Of a stretch of 64,000 bases of DNA, positions 9,358-18,462 are shown piece after piece. Both the position numbers and the translations under genes were made by a program. The notes beneath the pieces are model-generated. The model made no database searches, was not told where the DNA came from, and saw nothing but the letters and a program-made list of their open reading frames with translations. Location of the stretch: assembly GCF_026262505.1 (NCBI RefSeq), contig NC_067203.1, positions 6,696,001 to 6,760,000 on the forward strand, in the 5' to 3' direction. The DNA is from Trichomonas vaginalis G3. Taxonomy: Eukaryota; Parabasalia; Trichomonadida; Trichomonadidae. Position 1 is the first letter of the stretch, and the number at the start of each line of letters is the position of its first letter.

Positions 9358-9885
9358 ATGGTAGCTTGGGTAGCTTTAGGCGCAATGGGAACAAAAGCAT
9401 TAGCATTTGGAGCAAAAGCACGTGGAGCTTATGACGCAGTAAATAAAATGAGTGGAGGAAGGGTTTCGAAGACATTAGATGCAAATAAAGGGAAGATTGG
9501 AGGCTGGGTTGCAAAGAAGTTAAGATTAAATAAAATAGGGCTCATAAATAAAGCATCCAATTTGGTTGCGACTGAGTCAGAAAATGCTTTAGGAAAGGAC
9601 GAGGAGTTTGCAAAACACGCAAAAGACTTTAATGACCAGATGAAAGGTGAAACAATGCATTTAAATAGAGTCGATGGAACTAAAGAAAATGTTTCTTCTC
9701 CACCAGCGGTTTATCCATACGGACCTTATGGAATGTATGGAAACCCTTATGAACGACCATTTGACCCATTGACTGGTGGAAGTAATTGGTATCATTATGG
9801 ACGAAGAAGAAAGACAGTCAAGTTGGAGACAGACGTGAAGAAAGCAACTAAAAAGAAACCAAGGAAGAGAGTTATAAAGCAATGA
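9358..9885 (+). CDS. Basic Polinton virion-type protein
   Basis: A 175-residue protein with a small-residue hydrophobic N-terminus (VAWVALGAMGTKALAFGAKA) resembling a membrane-active or membrane-inserted helix, a Pro/Tyr/Gly-rich stretch (PYGPYGMYGNPYERPF) and a strongly basic end (KKATKKKPRKRVIKQ). The layout recalls small membrane-lytic or DNA-condensing virion proteins such as adenovirus pVI or core proteins, but homology is not claimed. It is the last gene of the 8251-9885 set and is followed by a GGTGAA palindrome. Confidence 0.5.
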   Translation: MVAWVALGAMGTKALAFGAKARGAYDAVNKMSGGRVSKTLDANKGKIGGWVAKKLRLNKIGLINKASNLVATESENALGKDEEFAKHAKDFNDQMKGETMHLNRVDGTKENVSSPPAVYPYGPYGMYGNPYERPFDPLTGGSNWYHYGRRRKTVKLETDVKKATKKKPRKRVIKQ

Positions 9886-9893
9886 ATTCAACA

Positions 9894-9956
9894 GGGTGAA
9901 AAACCGGGTGAAAAAAGAGGTGAGATTTTACCACTTCACCTAAATTTATTTTTGTG
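9894..9956 (+). repeat. GGTGAA-rich palindromic repeat, copy 3
   Basis: Reads GGGTGAAAAAACC-like sequence then AGAGGTGAGATTTTACCACT and TTCACCTAAATTTATTTTTG. Same orientation as copy 2, about 80 percent similar, and placed eight bases after the stop of the plus-strand gene 9358-9885. Confidence 0.7.
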
Positions 9957-10005
9957 CTATGTTTTCATACGTGTGAGGGTGGTGATATCATTAATTTTTA
10001 TATAA

Positions 10006-10332
10006 ATGACGAAAACTATTGAGATAACAAACTACAACGGTCATGAGTTCAAGAATTTGTTCTTCGTTCCTCGTGAAAATACATTCTATCAGATACGAGG
10101 GAGAAAGGGTAAAGTTAGTTTGAGCGTTTATGAAGGAATGAAGAATGGAAAGTTTATACAAGCATACGATACAAACGGTAAACGTGTTTCATTAGCTTTG
10201 TCAAAACTTACTAACATTTATTTTGACAGTGACTTTGACTCTGACGATTGGAGCGACAGCAGCGATACTGAAGAATATGAAGTATTGTGTGAAGCACAGC
10301 AATGGGAGGAGTTGCAATACTTTTGTAAGTGA
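10006..10332 (+). CDS. Small Polinton protein with acidic tail
   Basis: A 108-residue protein: a beta-rich, basic first half (FYQIRGRKGKVSLSVYEG) and a highly acidic stretch (DSDFDSDDWSDSSDTEEYE) near residues 75-93. No family recognised. The ATG follows a TTTTTATATAAATG start box. Confidence 0.45.
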   Translation: MTKTIEITNYNGHEFKNLFFVPRENTFYQIRGRKGKVSLSVYEGMKNGKFIQAYDTNGKRVSLALSKLTNIYFDSDFDSDDWSDSSDTEEYEVLCEAQQWEELQYFCK

Positions 10333-10348
10333 GAACGTTTATTTTTAC

Positions 10349-10375
10349 AGTAGTGAAGTAGTGAAGTAGTGAAGT
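10349..10375 (+). repeat. Short tandem repeat, AGTAGTGA unit
   Basis: Three exact copies of the eight-base unit AGTAGTGA plus a partial fourth, in the intergenic stretch between the 10006 gene and the convergent gene ending at 10469. Further AGTGAAG-like words follow up to about 10,410. Confidence 0.8.
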
Positions 10376-10468
10376 CGTTTGTGAAAACGTTAGTGAGGTG
10401 AAGTGGTTGGTGGCTTTGTAAATATTTAAGGTTAAGTTAGTGTTGTCGTTTGTGTTGTAAAATATACG

Positions 10469-10942
10469 TTAACGGTTTTGTAAAGTGTCAAATTCACATA
10501 TAATGGGTAAGGAGGCGCGCAATGCCTCAGTACACATGATATGTATACTAACTGCTACTTTCTCTTTTGGTGTTGTTTTCGGCTTTTTCTTCTTTTGTTT
10601 TTGTTCCTTTGGCTTTTGCGGCTCAGGATTATATAATTTATATAATTCATCAATATCTTCTTCTGTTAATACTTTATTTTTGAAATCTTTCAACTGTTTA
10701 AGTTGTGATTTAGTTTTTCCCTTTGTATATTCATTATTTTTAATTTTGTCTTTAATTTTAGAAATTATTTTATCATGATATTTCAAAATTTCATTTTTAT
10801 AATACGGATAATAATAATCCATATCATCACCCGTTATATTGTTATTATGTTTTTGGAGATATGATTTTAATTCATAATAATTAAGAAAATTTTGATTAAG
10901 TACTAAATCATCAATTAAATTTTCTAAATCTGCGTTATCCAT
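10469..10942 (-). CDS. Polinton Lys-rich protein
   Basis: A 157-residue protein: helical Asn/Asp/Tyr-rich N-terminus, then a very basic stretch (PKEQKQKKKKPKTTPKEK) near residues 110-130. No family recognised; the basic segment could bind nucleic acid. The ATG at 10942 directly follows a TTTTATTTTTATATAAATG start box. Confidence 0.45.
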   Translation of the reverse strand: MDNADLENLIDDLVLNQNFLNYYELKSYLQKHNNNITGDDMDYYYPYYKNEILKYHDKIISKIKDKIKNNEYTKGKTKSQLKQLKDFKNKVLTEEDIDELYKLYNPEPQKPKEQKQKKKKPKTTPKEKVAVSIHIMCTEALRASLPIICEFDTLQNR

Positions 10943-10966
10943 TTATATAAAAATAAAATAAATGTT

Positions 10967-11455
10967 TTAAGGGTGCCCACCTCTTTGAATCATAGTATCA
11001 AAACCATTATTTACATATTGAATTGCATCATTAACGGTTCCTCCTTCTAAAACGGTATCAAATGGTGGAGTCCAGATTTCCTGATGATGATCATAAAATC
11101 CAGCAAAATTAACCGTATTATTAGGTAAAATATGAATCTCAGCGGTATATCTTCTATCTAAATTTGGATGCCTTATATGTATACCATTACTACCCGGATA
11201 AAATCTCAAACCTTGATTTTGTTGACGCATCAAATTATTGAAATTTCTTTCTTCAGGGGTGAATGTTCTTCTCCGTTGTGGTGGTGGTTGTTGATGCTGT
11301 GGTGGTGGTCGTTGTTGCTGTGGTGGTGGTCGTTGTTGCGGCTGTTGATGCTGTGGTGGGATTTGAAAAATTCGTTGTGGTTGATTATTTGGAATCTGAA
11401 AGTTAAAACCATTTGGTATAAATCGATTTGGTTCCTTTTGTCTCTTCTGTGGCAT
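10967..11455 (-). CDS. Pro/Gln-rich Polinton protein
   Basis: A 162-residue protein. Residues 20-62 are Pro/Gln-rich with repeated QQRPPPQ and QHQQPPPQ units, encoded by near-identical tandem DNA; the C-terminal half (RFYPGSNGIHIRHPNLDRRY and onward) is a compact, beta-rich domain I do not recognise. It lies just downstream of the polymerase gene on the same strand and begins behind a TTTTATTTTTAATAAAATG start box. Confidence 0.5.
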   Translation of the reverse strand: MPQKRQKEPNRFIPNGFNFQIPNNQPQRIFQIPPQHQQPQQRPPPQQQRPPPQHQQPPPQRRRTFTPEERNFNNLMRQQNQGLRFYPGSNGIHIRHPNLDRRYTAEIHILPNNTVNFAGFYDHHQEIWTPPFDTVLEGGTVNDAIQYVNNGFDTMIQRGGHP

Positions 11456-11483
11456 TTTATTAAAAATAAAATTTTAAATTGTA

Positions 11484-14400
11484 TTAAATAAATGGCATAC
11501 AACATCCATTTTCACAACATACAGCCTTAGTGTGTGCTCCTGTTAATGCAGTCTTACCGATTGTTAAGCGAGTCATTGACCCGTTTTTAAGTTGTAAATT
11601 AATATTCTGACCATCGAAAATAACTTTATCATTTATTATATCCAAATAATTTTTAGGCGTTAATTGTTTATTTTGCCTTAAACTAACACCTTTCATTTTT
11701 TGTGCAATCTTTTTAAAATCACTTCCATCAATTGAACCGTTGAATGATGTATAACACTTGGGGCATAAAGCAACCATGTTATCACCTTGTTTCTCAATTG
11801 CTAAACCCAATAACTTCTTCTCATGTGCTTTTTCTTCAGCTTTATTCTTTAATTTAGGTTTAAATTTCTCATCAAAACAGAAGAAATCAAATGGTGCGAA
11901 TTTGAAAATGTTTTTATCATAAAATTGTTTATCGGTAACAATTGCTTGAAATGCTTGAGTGTTAGGAAGATTTGGGTCGCCAGCGATTGCCCAATAAGAT
12001 GAATCAGTATCACCTTCAATGAAATGAAAACGATTAACATCCATGCATTTATACATAAAATCATAAATGAAAACCAAATACCAGTATTTAGCATTATCTA
12101 AAGTGAAGAATGCCTCTTGTAAACATGTATCACATCTATAAAATCTATCTTTAAGCATCACTTGATATGTATCTTCACCTATTTCTCTTATGTTTTTAAA
12201 CTTATTTGACATACATGCAACGCGTGCCTTCTGTGCATTCATTATTTTAGTCTTAGCGTAATTTTGCGTATTCATTGCATCGTAACCATATGATCCATTA
12301 AGTGAAATCTTGCAAAATAAACTTTTTCCTTTATTTCCTTCTAATTCAGCCTTTTGTCTTTCGTTCATAAATTTGTTCGCAAATTCATTAAAACAAGTGT
12401 TTTTCGTAAATGTTAAAATTGATTGAATATCATCGATGATAAAATGAAATCTGTCTATTAGATACCAAAGATAATAAGAAGAAAATGGTTGATATTGGTT
12501 GTGTGTTGATGCTAACTGAGTTAATTTCCTCTGTTTCTGGTCAACTGGTAGATTGTTTGATTTCATGTAATTATACATAAAACTGCCAATTGTTTTTTCA
12601 TCTGTGATAATATCTAAGTTTCTTATTATCGGTAAAAAGTTTATGTAATCATTAATGTATTTTTCATCAATGTGACCCTTTACTTCAGCCACGAATAAAG
12701 TATTTTTCTTCTTAATAATTCCCAGTGCTTTTGCTTTCTTTGTTGCTGTATCACAAATGATAACACCATTCAATCTTCCCGGCATATACATTTTATGGTC
12801 AGTATATTGAATGAAATCATGAGGATTAGATGAAAATGATGAAGGATATAATGAATTAAAATCAACACCAACGAAATGAGTCATGATGTTGGAAGTGTCC
12901 TCATTTGATACAGTTTTAGTTTCTGGACTATATGAAAGTTTATTAATGTGCGTGATTCCTTTAAGATTAACACGATGTTGAACATTTGATAGACCACCAG
13001 TAATTCCATTACGGAGAATGTGATAAGCTCAACTGAATCTAAAGTCATTGGTAAATTATTTTTTAATGCATAATTTCTTAAATTGATTCTTAAACGTTGA
13101 ACATCTTCATCTTTATTTGATTTTACGACATTGCAATAACAACACATTAACCGACAATTTTCTTTGGTATGTGGTTTTTCATTATCGATTCTATCCAATG
13201 TTGGTTTATTTGCATATGTAAACGCTTTACCACACATTTTGCATTTAGATGAAAGGATTAAATCGTGATAGTATTGAAAATCATCCATTGAAACATTATT
13301 TTTAGTATCCCTTTCTGCTTTTTCATCTTGTTTCTTATATGATTCAATTTTATATTTCCAATACTTTTTCGTTAATTCAAAACTTGATTCTATCTCTTCC
13401 TCAGGATATTTTTCATTAGGATTAAAGTCTTTATATGCTAAAGCGTAACGAATCATTGAAGCATTCGATGATAAAGAAAGATTATGAAGCATGTCAATTT
13501 TATAAACAAATGTTTCTTCAATAATTTTATCAATTGGGTCAATCATAATTTCAACATCTTTATTGCAATAATGAATAAAATATTCTAATCTATTCTTAAA
13601 ATTTTTAGCATCATTGAGATATATTTGATAATCACTATCTGATATAGTTTCTTGAGTTAATGCTGAATAAAATGAATCTTTCGTGAATGGTTCCTCTTTA
13701 TATAATTCTTCTTCGTAATTCTCCCATGTGATAAATTGATAAGGGAAAAAGGATTTAACACGTGATTTATTGTTTCCGAAATCTTGAGTGAATTGGTCTA
13801 ATGTCCCACCCGCTATATAATTTCTGATGTCAATAAATCTCAATTCATATGGAATGTTTGTTTTCTTTACAATGATTTGCTTAAATTGTGAAGAAGAACC
13901 CAGCATTGATTTTATTTTCCATTTTGCATTGTTTAAATCACGAAGAATTAAATTTAAATCAAACTTTCCCGAATTAAAACCTATGATATTCACTTTATTG
14001 AATTCCTCATCTAGAAGTTCTTTAAATGCTTCCTTCTGTTTTTCATTTAATGTATGGGACAAAGTCCCCGCCGTTTGCGACTTCAATAATTCATTGTATT
14101 GACTCATATTTGATTCAACAACTAATGAACAGGTTGAAAATAAAAACTCAATCCAATCAGAAATAAAAGAATCACTCGAAGTTAAGCAAAAATTCCTCGT
14201 ATATGTTTTATCGTTTAATTTAACCGTTGATGATACCATGAATGGTTTTAAGTAAGCGTTCAAAATTGCACACTCGGAAAGTTGTAATTCTTCTTTAGTC
14301 TCTAATGTTTCGAAGTCAAAAGTAATATAATATCTTGTCGGTTTATAATATTTCTGCAAATTGTGAGCTAATAACCACTGATATATCTTCTGTTTCGTAA

Positions 14401-14950
14401 TATGTGGTGCATATGGTTGCTGGGTCTTTTGCAATTGAACGTCTTGAATTAATCTTCCATTATTTTCTTTACATTTCTCACAATGCTTTAAAAATCTTCT
14501 TTGGGTTTTCCTTTCTGGATCATCACGGATAGAATAAACTTCTTCTTTACAATATGGACAAACTTTATAGCCGGTGAGTGCTTCAACGTCTGTTATTCTG
14601 TCAGCGTGAAGTTTTCCACATGGACTCTGTGTTAATAAAATATTTACTGTTTCAAATTCTGGATCTATCATTATTGATTCCACTAATGGAAAGTCTACCT
14701 TATTTATGTCCACGTCTTCTGGTTGAGGATCACAATAATAGAAATCAATATTAGCATTTAACATTCTCGCTAATCTCTCACTTTCTGATGAAATGTCAAA
14801 CCCTTCATATGCATCTATTGCTTCATTTAAATAGCTTCTACGAGTTTTAGGATTAACACCATCAGGAATGTTATAGAAGCGTTTAAATAACCTTCTACCT
14901 TCTGCTCTAATTTGATTATCATTCATTTTAGCTGTTCTGTTTTTGTTCAT
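11484..14950 (-). pseudogene. Polinton protein-primed DNA polymerase B, broken
   Basis: Family B DNA polymerase that replicates the element. The N-terminal region has Zn-type Cys pairs (YKVCPYCKEEV and KHCEKCKE), then an exonuclease domain beginning YYITFDFETLET (Exo I D-x-E) with later NVDVEIM-like Exo III sequence (CNKDVEIMIDP). The polymerase domain shows GVDFNSLYPSS (motif A), KISLNGSYGYDA (motif B) and EGDTDSSYW (motif C). An HNH-like module (CKMCGKAF...TLDRIDN...CYCNVVKSN) lies between exonuclease and motif A. A fossil with about one or two breaks. The start at 14950 follows a TTTTTTATTCTTACATAAATG box, which is preceded by another Polinton gene on the same strand. Confidence 0.88.
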
Positions 14951-14999
14951 TTATGTAAGAATAAAAAATTAAAAAATAAATAAAAATAAAGTTTATTTT

Positions 15000-16103
15000 T
15001 TAAAGCCCATAAAATGAATTAAGAACACATAAATTTTTATCATCTGCGACGTGACGAATACATTTTAATTTACTCAAGAATGCGTACCCTGATACATTAA
15101 ATCTAATTCCTGTCTTATTTAATTTCACAACTTTGAAAAGGAATGTATGAATAGCTATAAAATGATGAGAAGATGTTTTATGGGTTGCTTCCATTTTTTC
15201 TGAAATAAATGAATAAATATAATGTTTATAAGTTTTCATATCTTTTATGTTCTTAATAACGAATGGTATAGACCTTTCAACTTCGTCTTCCTTCGGTGCT
15301 GTTCTTTCATATGAAACATTATTGGTATCTTCAATAATGAAACCACAATCACACAAAATTTTATAGTTCCAATGGTTTCTTTTGATATTTTATCTAATAA
15401 ATCAAAAACTTTATCAACACCTGTGCATTTATTTAAATAATAATTTGTGTAAATATCATGATCTTCTTTCTTAATCGTATTAGTTGCATATGTCACGTTT
15501 TTAAGAGCTTTTTTGAATTTCTCAGAATCTAAAGGTGGTGAAAGCAGGATACAGGGGTATTCTTCATTATCAATAAATTGTAACTTATGTTTACGAATAA
15601 ATTTAGTACCTTCTTCTGAAAGTGTTTCGTCTATTTCACCATCTAATAAATTTTGTGTTGATCCTGAGACATAATTTTTATATCTTTCTTCATGAGATTT
15701 CTGTACTTCTGATTCTGAAGCTGGGATATTCATTAAACCCTCTACTTCATTTTCATTATATTTTTCAACTTCTCTTAATTCCTTAATTTTTTCATCTATT
15801 TTATCTCTTATTTTTTAGTCTTTCAATTTCATTGTATTCATCATCTTTAATCCGTTCTTCATAATATTCAGGGAAAACATCAGGTTCTTTAGGTTTTTCT
15901 TCTTCAGATGTGGGATATAAGAAATTTATAACATCATCTTTATTCATTTTTTCATCATAATCTAAATCATTTAATAACTCGGCAAATTTTTGACAATTTC
16001 TTAAATAATATTTATTCACTTCATAACCCACCTCCTCTAATATATCCTTTATTTCCTCGTTTGTGAATCCTAATTTTTTAACGTTGTTAGTTTTGACGCT
16101 CAT
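15000..16103 (-). pseudogene. Polinton gene upstream of polymerase, broken
   Basis: Coding sequence runs over most of this interval on the minus strand. The first part is highly charged and helical (GFTNEEIKDILEEVGYE, then an acidic Glu/Pro segment), the last part contains KHYIYSFISEK and ends CIRHVADDKNLCVLNSFYGL. It may be a separate gene or an N-terminal part related to polymerase-associated regions of other Polintons; I cannot tell. Starts at the ATG at 16103 behind a TTTTATTTTGTATGAAATG box. Broken, with about two breaks. Confidence 0.5.
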
Positions 16104-16185
16104 TTCATACAAAATAAAAAAATAAAATAATAAACATAACTAAGTTTTAATTTTTCGTAAGAAGTTTATTTTTAAAGTTTATTTT

Positions 16186-16566
16186 TTATTCATGAAAATA
16201 ATTATTTCTAATTTCTTTTACTCTCTCGTATATACTAGATTTAAAGAATTCAGAAAATTTCCCATAATCTCCTAAATGTTTTCTTATCTTATTGGTTTTC
16301 CATTCATTATATGAAACTGTATAAACTTTATCTTTATCTTTGCATCTTTCATCACTTCCAATATATTTATATTTCAATTTTGATTTATTGGTTTCATATT
16401 CATTAACGTTTAATAATTCACAGTCTTCCTTTTTAAATAAATGTTTAAGATATTCAGGATTAACAATTCTATAATATTGCTTCCCTTTAAATCTTTGAAT
16501 ATAAACAGGAATACCATCCTCTAAAATTCGATAATCTATTTTATCTGGTTTTACTTGTTGGGTCAT
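16186..16566 (-). CDS. Polinton protein of unknown function
   Basis: A 126-residue, Lys/Tyr-rich basic protein (MTQQVKPDKIDYRILEDGIP...). A repeated tyrosine pattern (KQYYRIVNPEYLKHLF) and an RKHLGDYGKFSEFF segment suggest a small folded domain, perhaps DNA-binding, but no family is recognised. It is the outermost gene on the right side of the element, with the start box TTTTTTATTCTTACATAAATG identical to that of the polymerase. Confidence 0.5.
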   Translation of the reverse strand: MTQQVKPDKIDYRILEDGIPVYIQRFKGKQYYRIVNPEYLKHLFKKEDCELLNVNEYETNKSKLKYKYIGSDERCKDKDKVYTVSYNEWKTNKIRKHLGDYGKFSEFFKSSIYERVKEIRNNYFHE

Positions 16567-16620
16567 TTATGTAAGAATAAAAAAATAAATTATTTTAAAA
16601 ATAACTTTAATTTTTTAATG

Positions 16621-17205
16621 GTTTATAAATAAATATATTTTAATGCATCGTCTATATATAGATGTAACAAAAAAAGTCACAAAACCCATCATATCCTACT
16701 ACTAAATGCATGAATTCATTTTTCATCATACTCTTAGGTTGAATAGTCTTACAAAGTCCTATTAATATGAAAAAAATATAGTATTTTTGAATTTCTTTCT
16801 CATTCTTATCACAAATGTAGAAAAACTCTAAACACATGTTATTGGATGATAGTATTTCACTACTGACTATATCCAGAATAAAAATTTCTAGCGTATAGAC
16901 TATACAAACCCTTGGCGAAGATTGAATAAAAATCAGAATCATTGTCCCAAATATTTACATAGAATATTATCTCTTGTTAGAGCATGATGCATTTATTGGT
17001 TCCAATTTTTCCATTAAAATATGAATGCCTATCATTCTTCTTGGCTTATTTTTGCGACGATAAATAATGATTGAAAAATTCACTTCACATTAAATTTTCT
17101 ATTGGATGTTACTTTTGTGAGGAACGAATAGGAGCAATAAGAATTTATATCATTTCTTTAATCTTACAAAAATCGATTGAAAAAACAATCTTACTTTTTC
17201 TATCG
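16621..17205. other. Junction region between Polinton and host genes
   Basis: AT-rich DNA between the last Polinton start box and the PKA regulatory subunit gene. No terminal inverted repeat or target duplication can be defined without the element's left end. A 96-codon minus-strand frame at 16652-16942 has no recognisable content. Confidence 0.4.
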
Positions 17206-17212
17206 TCATTAT
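17206..17212 (+). promoter_or_regulatory. Trichomonad initiator (Inr) of the PKA-R gene
   Basis: TCATTAT, a perfect match to the trichomonad core promoter TCAYTWY, with the ATG at 17211 inside its 3' end. This gives a 5' untranslated region of only two or three bases, as is known for trichomonad mRNAs. Confidence 0.8.
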
Positions 17213-18320
17213 GCAGCGCAATACGAACCTGCCTGCGGAAGAGTATCTTCAGCAGAACCACGTTACTGAGATGCTCGAGGAGATGGTCTCCGACCTTCTC
17301 GTAAGAAGACCAGCTAATGTTCGTGAACACATGATTCAATTCTTGCAAAATTATGTTCCACCACAATCAAGAGCAGCTATGGCTCAGCCAAACTCCGCAC
17401 GTGTTGGTTTCCAAGAGAAGTTTACACCAGCAAGACGTTTCTCTTGCATTTCCCAAGATGCGCTCGTTAAGTCCCGCGATTTCCGTCGTCGTGGATTTTC
17501 TTCTAAATCTATTTCAGACACAAAAATCGAAATCAAAACATATCCAAAGTCACCAGAGCAGATCCAAATTCTCGAAGGAATCGTTAAGAAAGTTTCATTC
17601 TTATCTTTTCTTCAGAAAGAGCAGACAAAAGCTCTCATCGATGCAATGTTCCCAATGGAATTCGAAGACGGAAAGGTTATCATCAAGCAAGGTGACCGCG
17701 GCGACAATTTTTATGTCATCCAAAGCGGTTTAGTCGATATTTTCAAGAAAGTCGGAGACCAACCAGAGAAAAAGGTCGCTCAGATTGGCGATGGCGCTTA
17801 CTTCGGTGAACTTGCCCTTATGACAGGTGCTCCAAGAGCTGCTACAGTTATCGCTCACGGCTCCGTCAAATGCTGGGCTATCGACCAGACAACCTACCTC
17901 TACTTGTTGAAGGACGTCCATTACCAGAGACGTCAGAGATGCAAGGAAATTATCACAAAAGTTCCTCTTCTCGCCGAAATTCCTGACTACCAGGCCCTTC
18001 TTATCGCAGAAAGCTTGGTTTCCCAGGATATCCCAGAGAAAACAACTATCATCAAACAGGGAGAACAAGGTGATAAATTCTATGTTATTCTCGATGGTGA
18101 AGCAGACGTTATTGTTAATGGAAAGACTGTCAACCACTTGAAAGCAGGTAACTACTTCGGAGAACTCGCTCTTATTTACTCCAGCGCTCGTGCCGCATCT
18201 GTCATCTCTACAACACCAATGAGTATCGCTTATATTTCAGCAGATATCTTCAGAAAGGTCGCTGATAAATGCAAGTCTACTTTCCATGCTAACGAAATGA
18301 CATACAAGAAACCAGAGTAA
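17211..18320 (+). CDS. cAMP-dependent protein kinase regulatory subunit
   Basis: A 369-residue PKA regulatory subunit. Residues 8-46 resemble the RIIa dimerisation/docking domain. An inhibitor site ARRFSCIS at residues 74-81 places Ser78 in the P position, so the sequence is of the type-II, autophosphorylatable kind. Two cyclic-nucleotide-binding domains follow (about 130-240 and 250-360); their phosphate-binding cassettes read FGELALMTGAPRAA (Glu200, Arg209) and FGELALIYSSARAAS (Glu318, Arg327), so both conserved Glu and Arg residues for cAMP are present. It would hold the catalytic subunit inactive in the cytoplasm until cyclic nucleotide binds. Codon use is richer in G/C at third positions than its neighbours, suggesting strong expression. 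Starts within an Inr. Confidence 0.95.
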   Translation: MQRNTNLPAEEYLQQNHVTEMLEEMVSDLLVRRPANVREHMIQFLQNYVPPQSRAAMAQPNSARVGFQEKFTPARRFSCISQDALVKSRDFRRRGFSSKSISDTKIEIKTYPKSPEQIQILEGIVKKVSFLSFLQKEQTKALIDAMFPMEFEDGKVIIKQGDRGDNFYVIQSGLVDIFKKVGDQPEKKVAQIGDGAYFGELALMTGAPRAATVIAHGSVKCWAIDQTTYLYLLKDVHYQRRQRCKEIITKVPLLAEIPDYQALLIAESLVSQDIPEKTTIIKQGEQGDKFYVILDGEADVIVNGKTVNHLKAGNYFGELALIYSSARAASVISTTPMSIAYISADIFRKVADKCKSTFHANEMTYKKPE

Positions 18321-18462
18321 TTTAAAATTTGTTTCAAGGTATAGAAATTGTCTCTTACTTCTTTTTTCTTTTTTTATTACTTCGATTCTATTTAAAAAAA
18401 AATAAAAAAATTGTGAAAAATTATATTAAAAAAAATTATAAATAAGGAAATAACAAACATGT

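Larger units (their letters stand above)
1..16620. mobile_element. Polinton (Maverick) element, left end outside window
   Basis: The block combines the Polinton hallmarks: retrovirus-like integrase, protein-primed family B DNA polymerase, FtsK/HerA-type packaging ATPase, probable jelly-roll virion proteins and many small genes of unknown role. Integrase and polymerase sit towards opposite ends, as is usual for the family. The right limit is set at about 16,620, just past the start box of the last element gene; no terminal inverted repeat can be defined because the left terminus is not in view. I did not recognise a gene long enough for the usual double jelly-roll major capsid protein, nor an adenovirus-type cysteine protease. 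Most frames are open and promoter boxes are well kept, so the insertion looks fairly young, but it is broken, with about six to eight breaks in all. Confidence 0.9.

Noticed and set aside
16652-16942. 96-codon minus-strand frame beside the Polinton's right end
   Set aside because: Hydrophobic and low in complexity, no start signal, no recognisable family; the frame is expected in AT-rich DNA.
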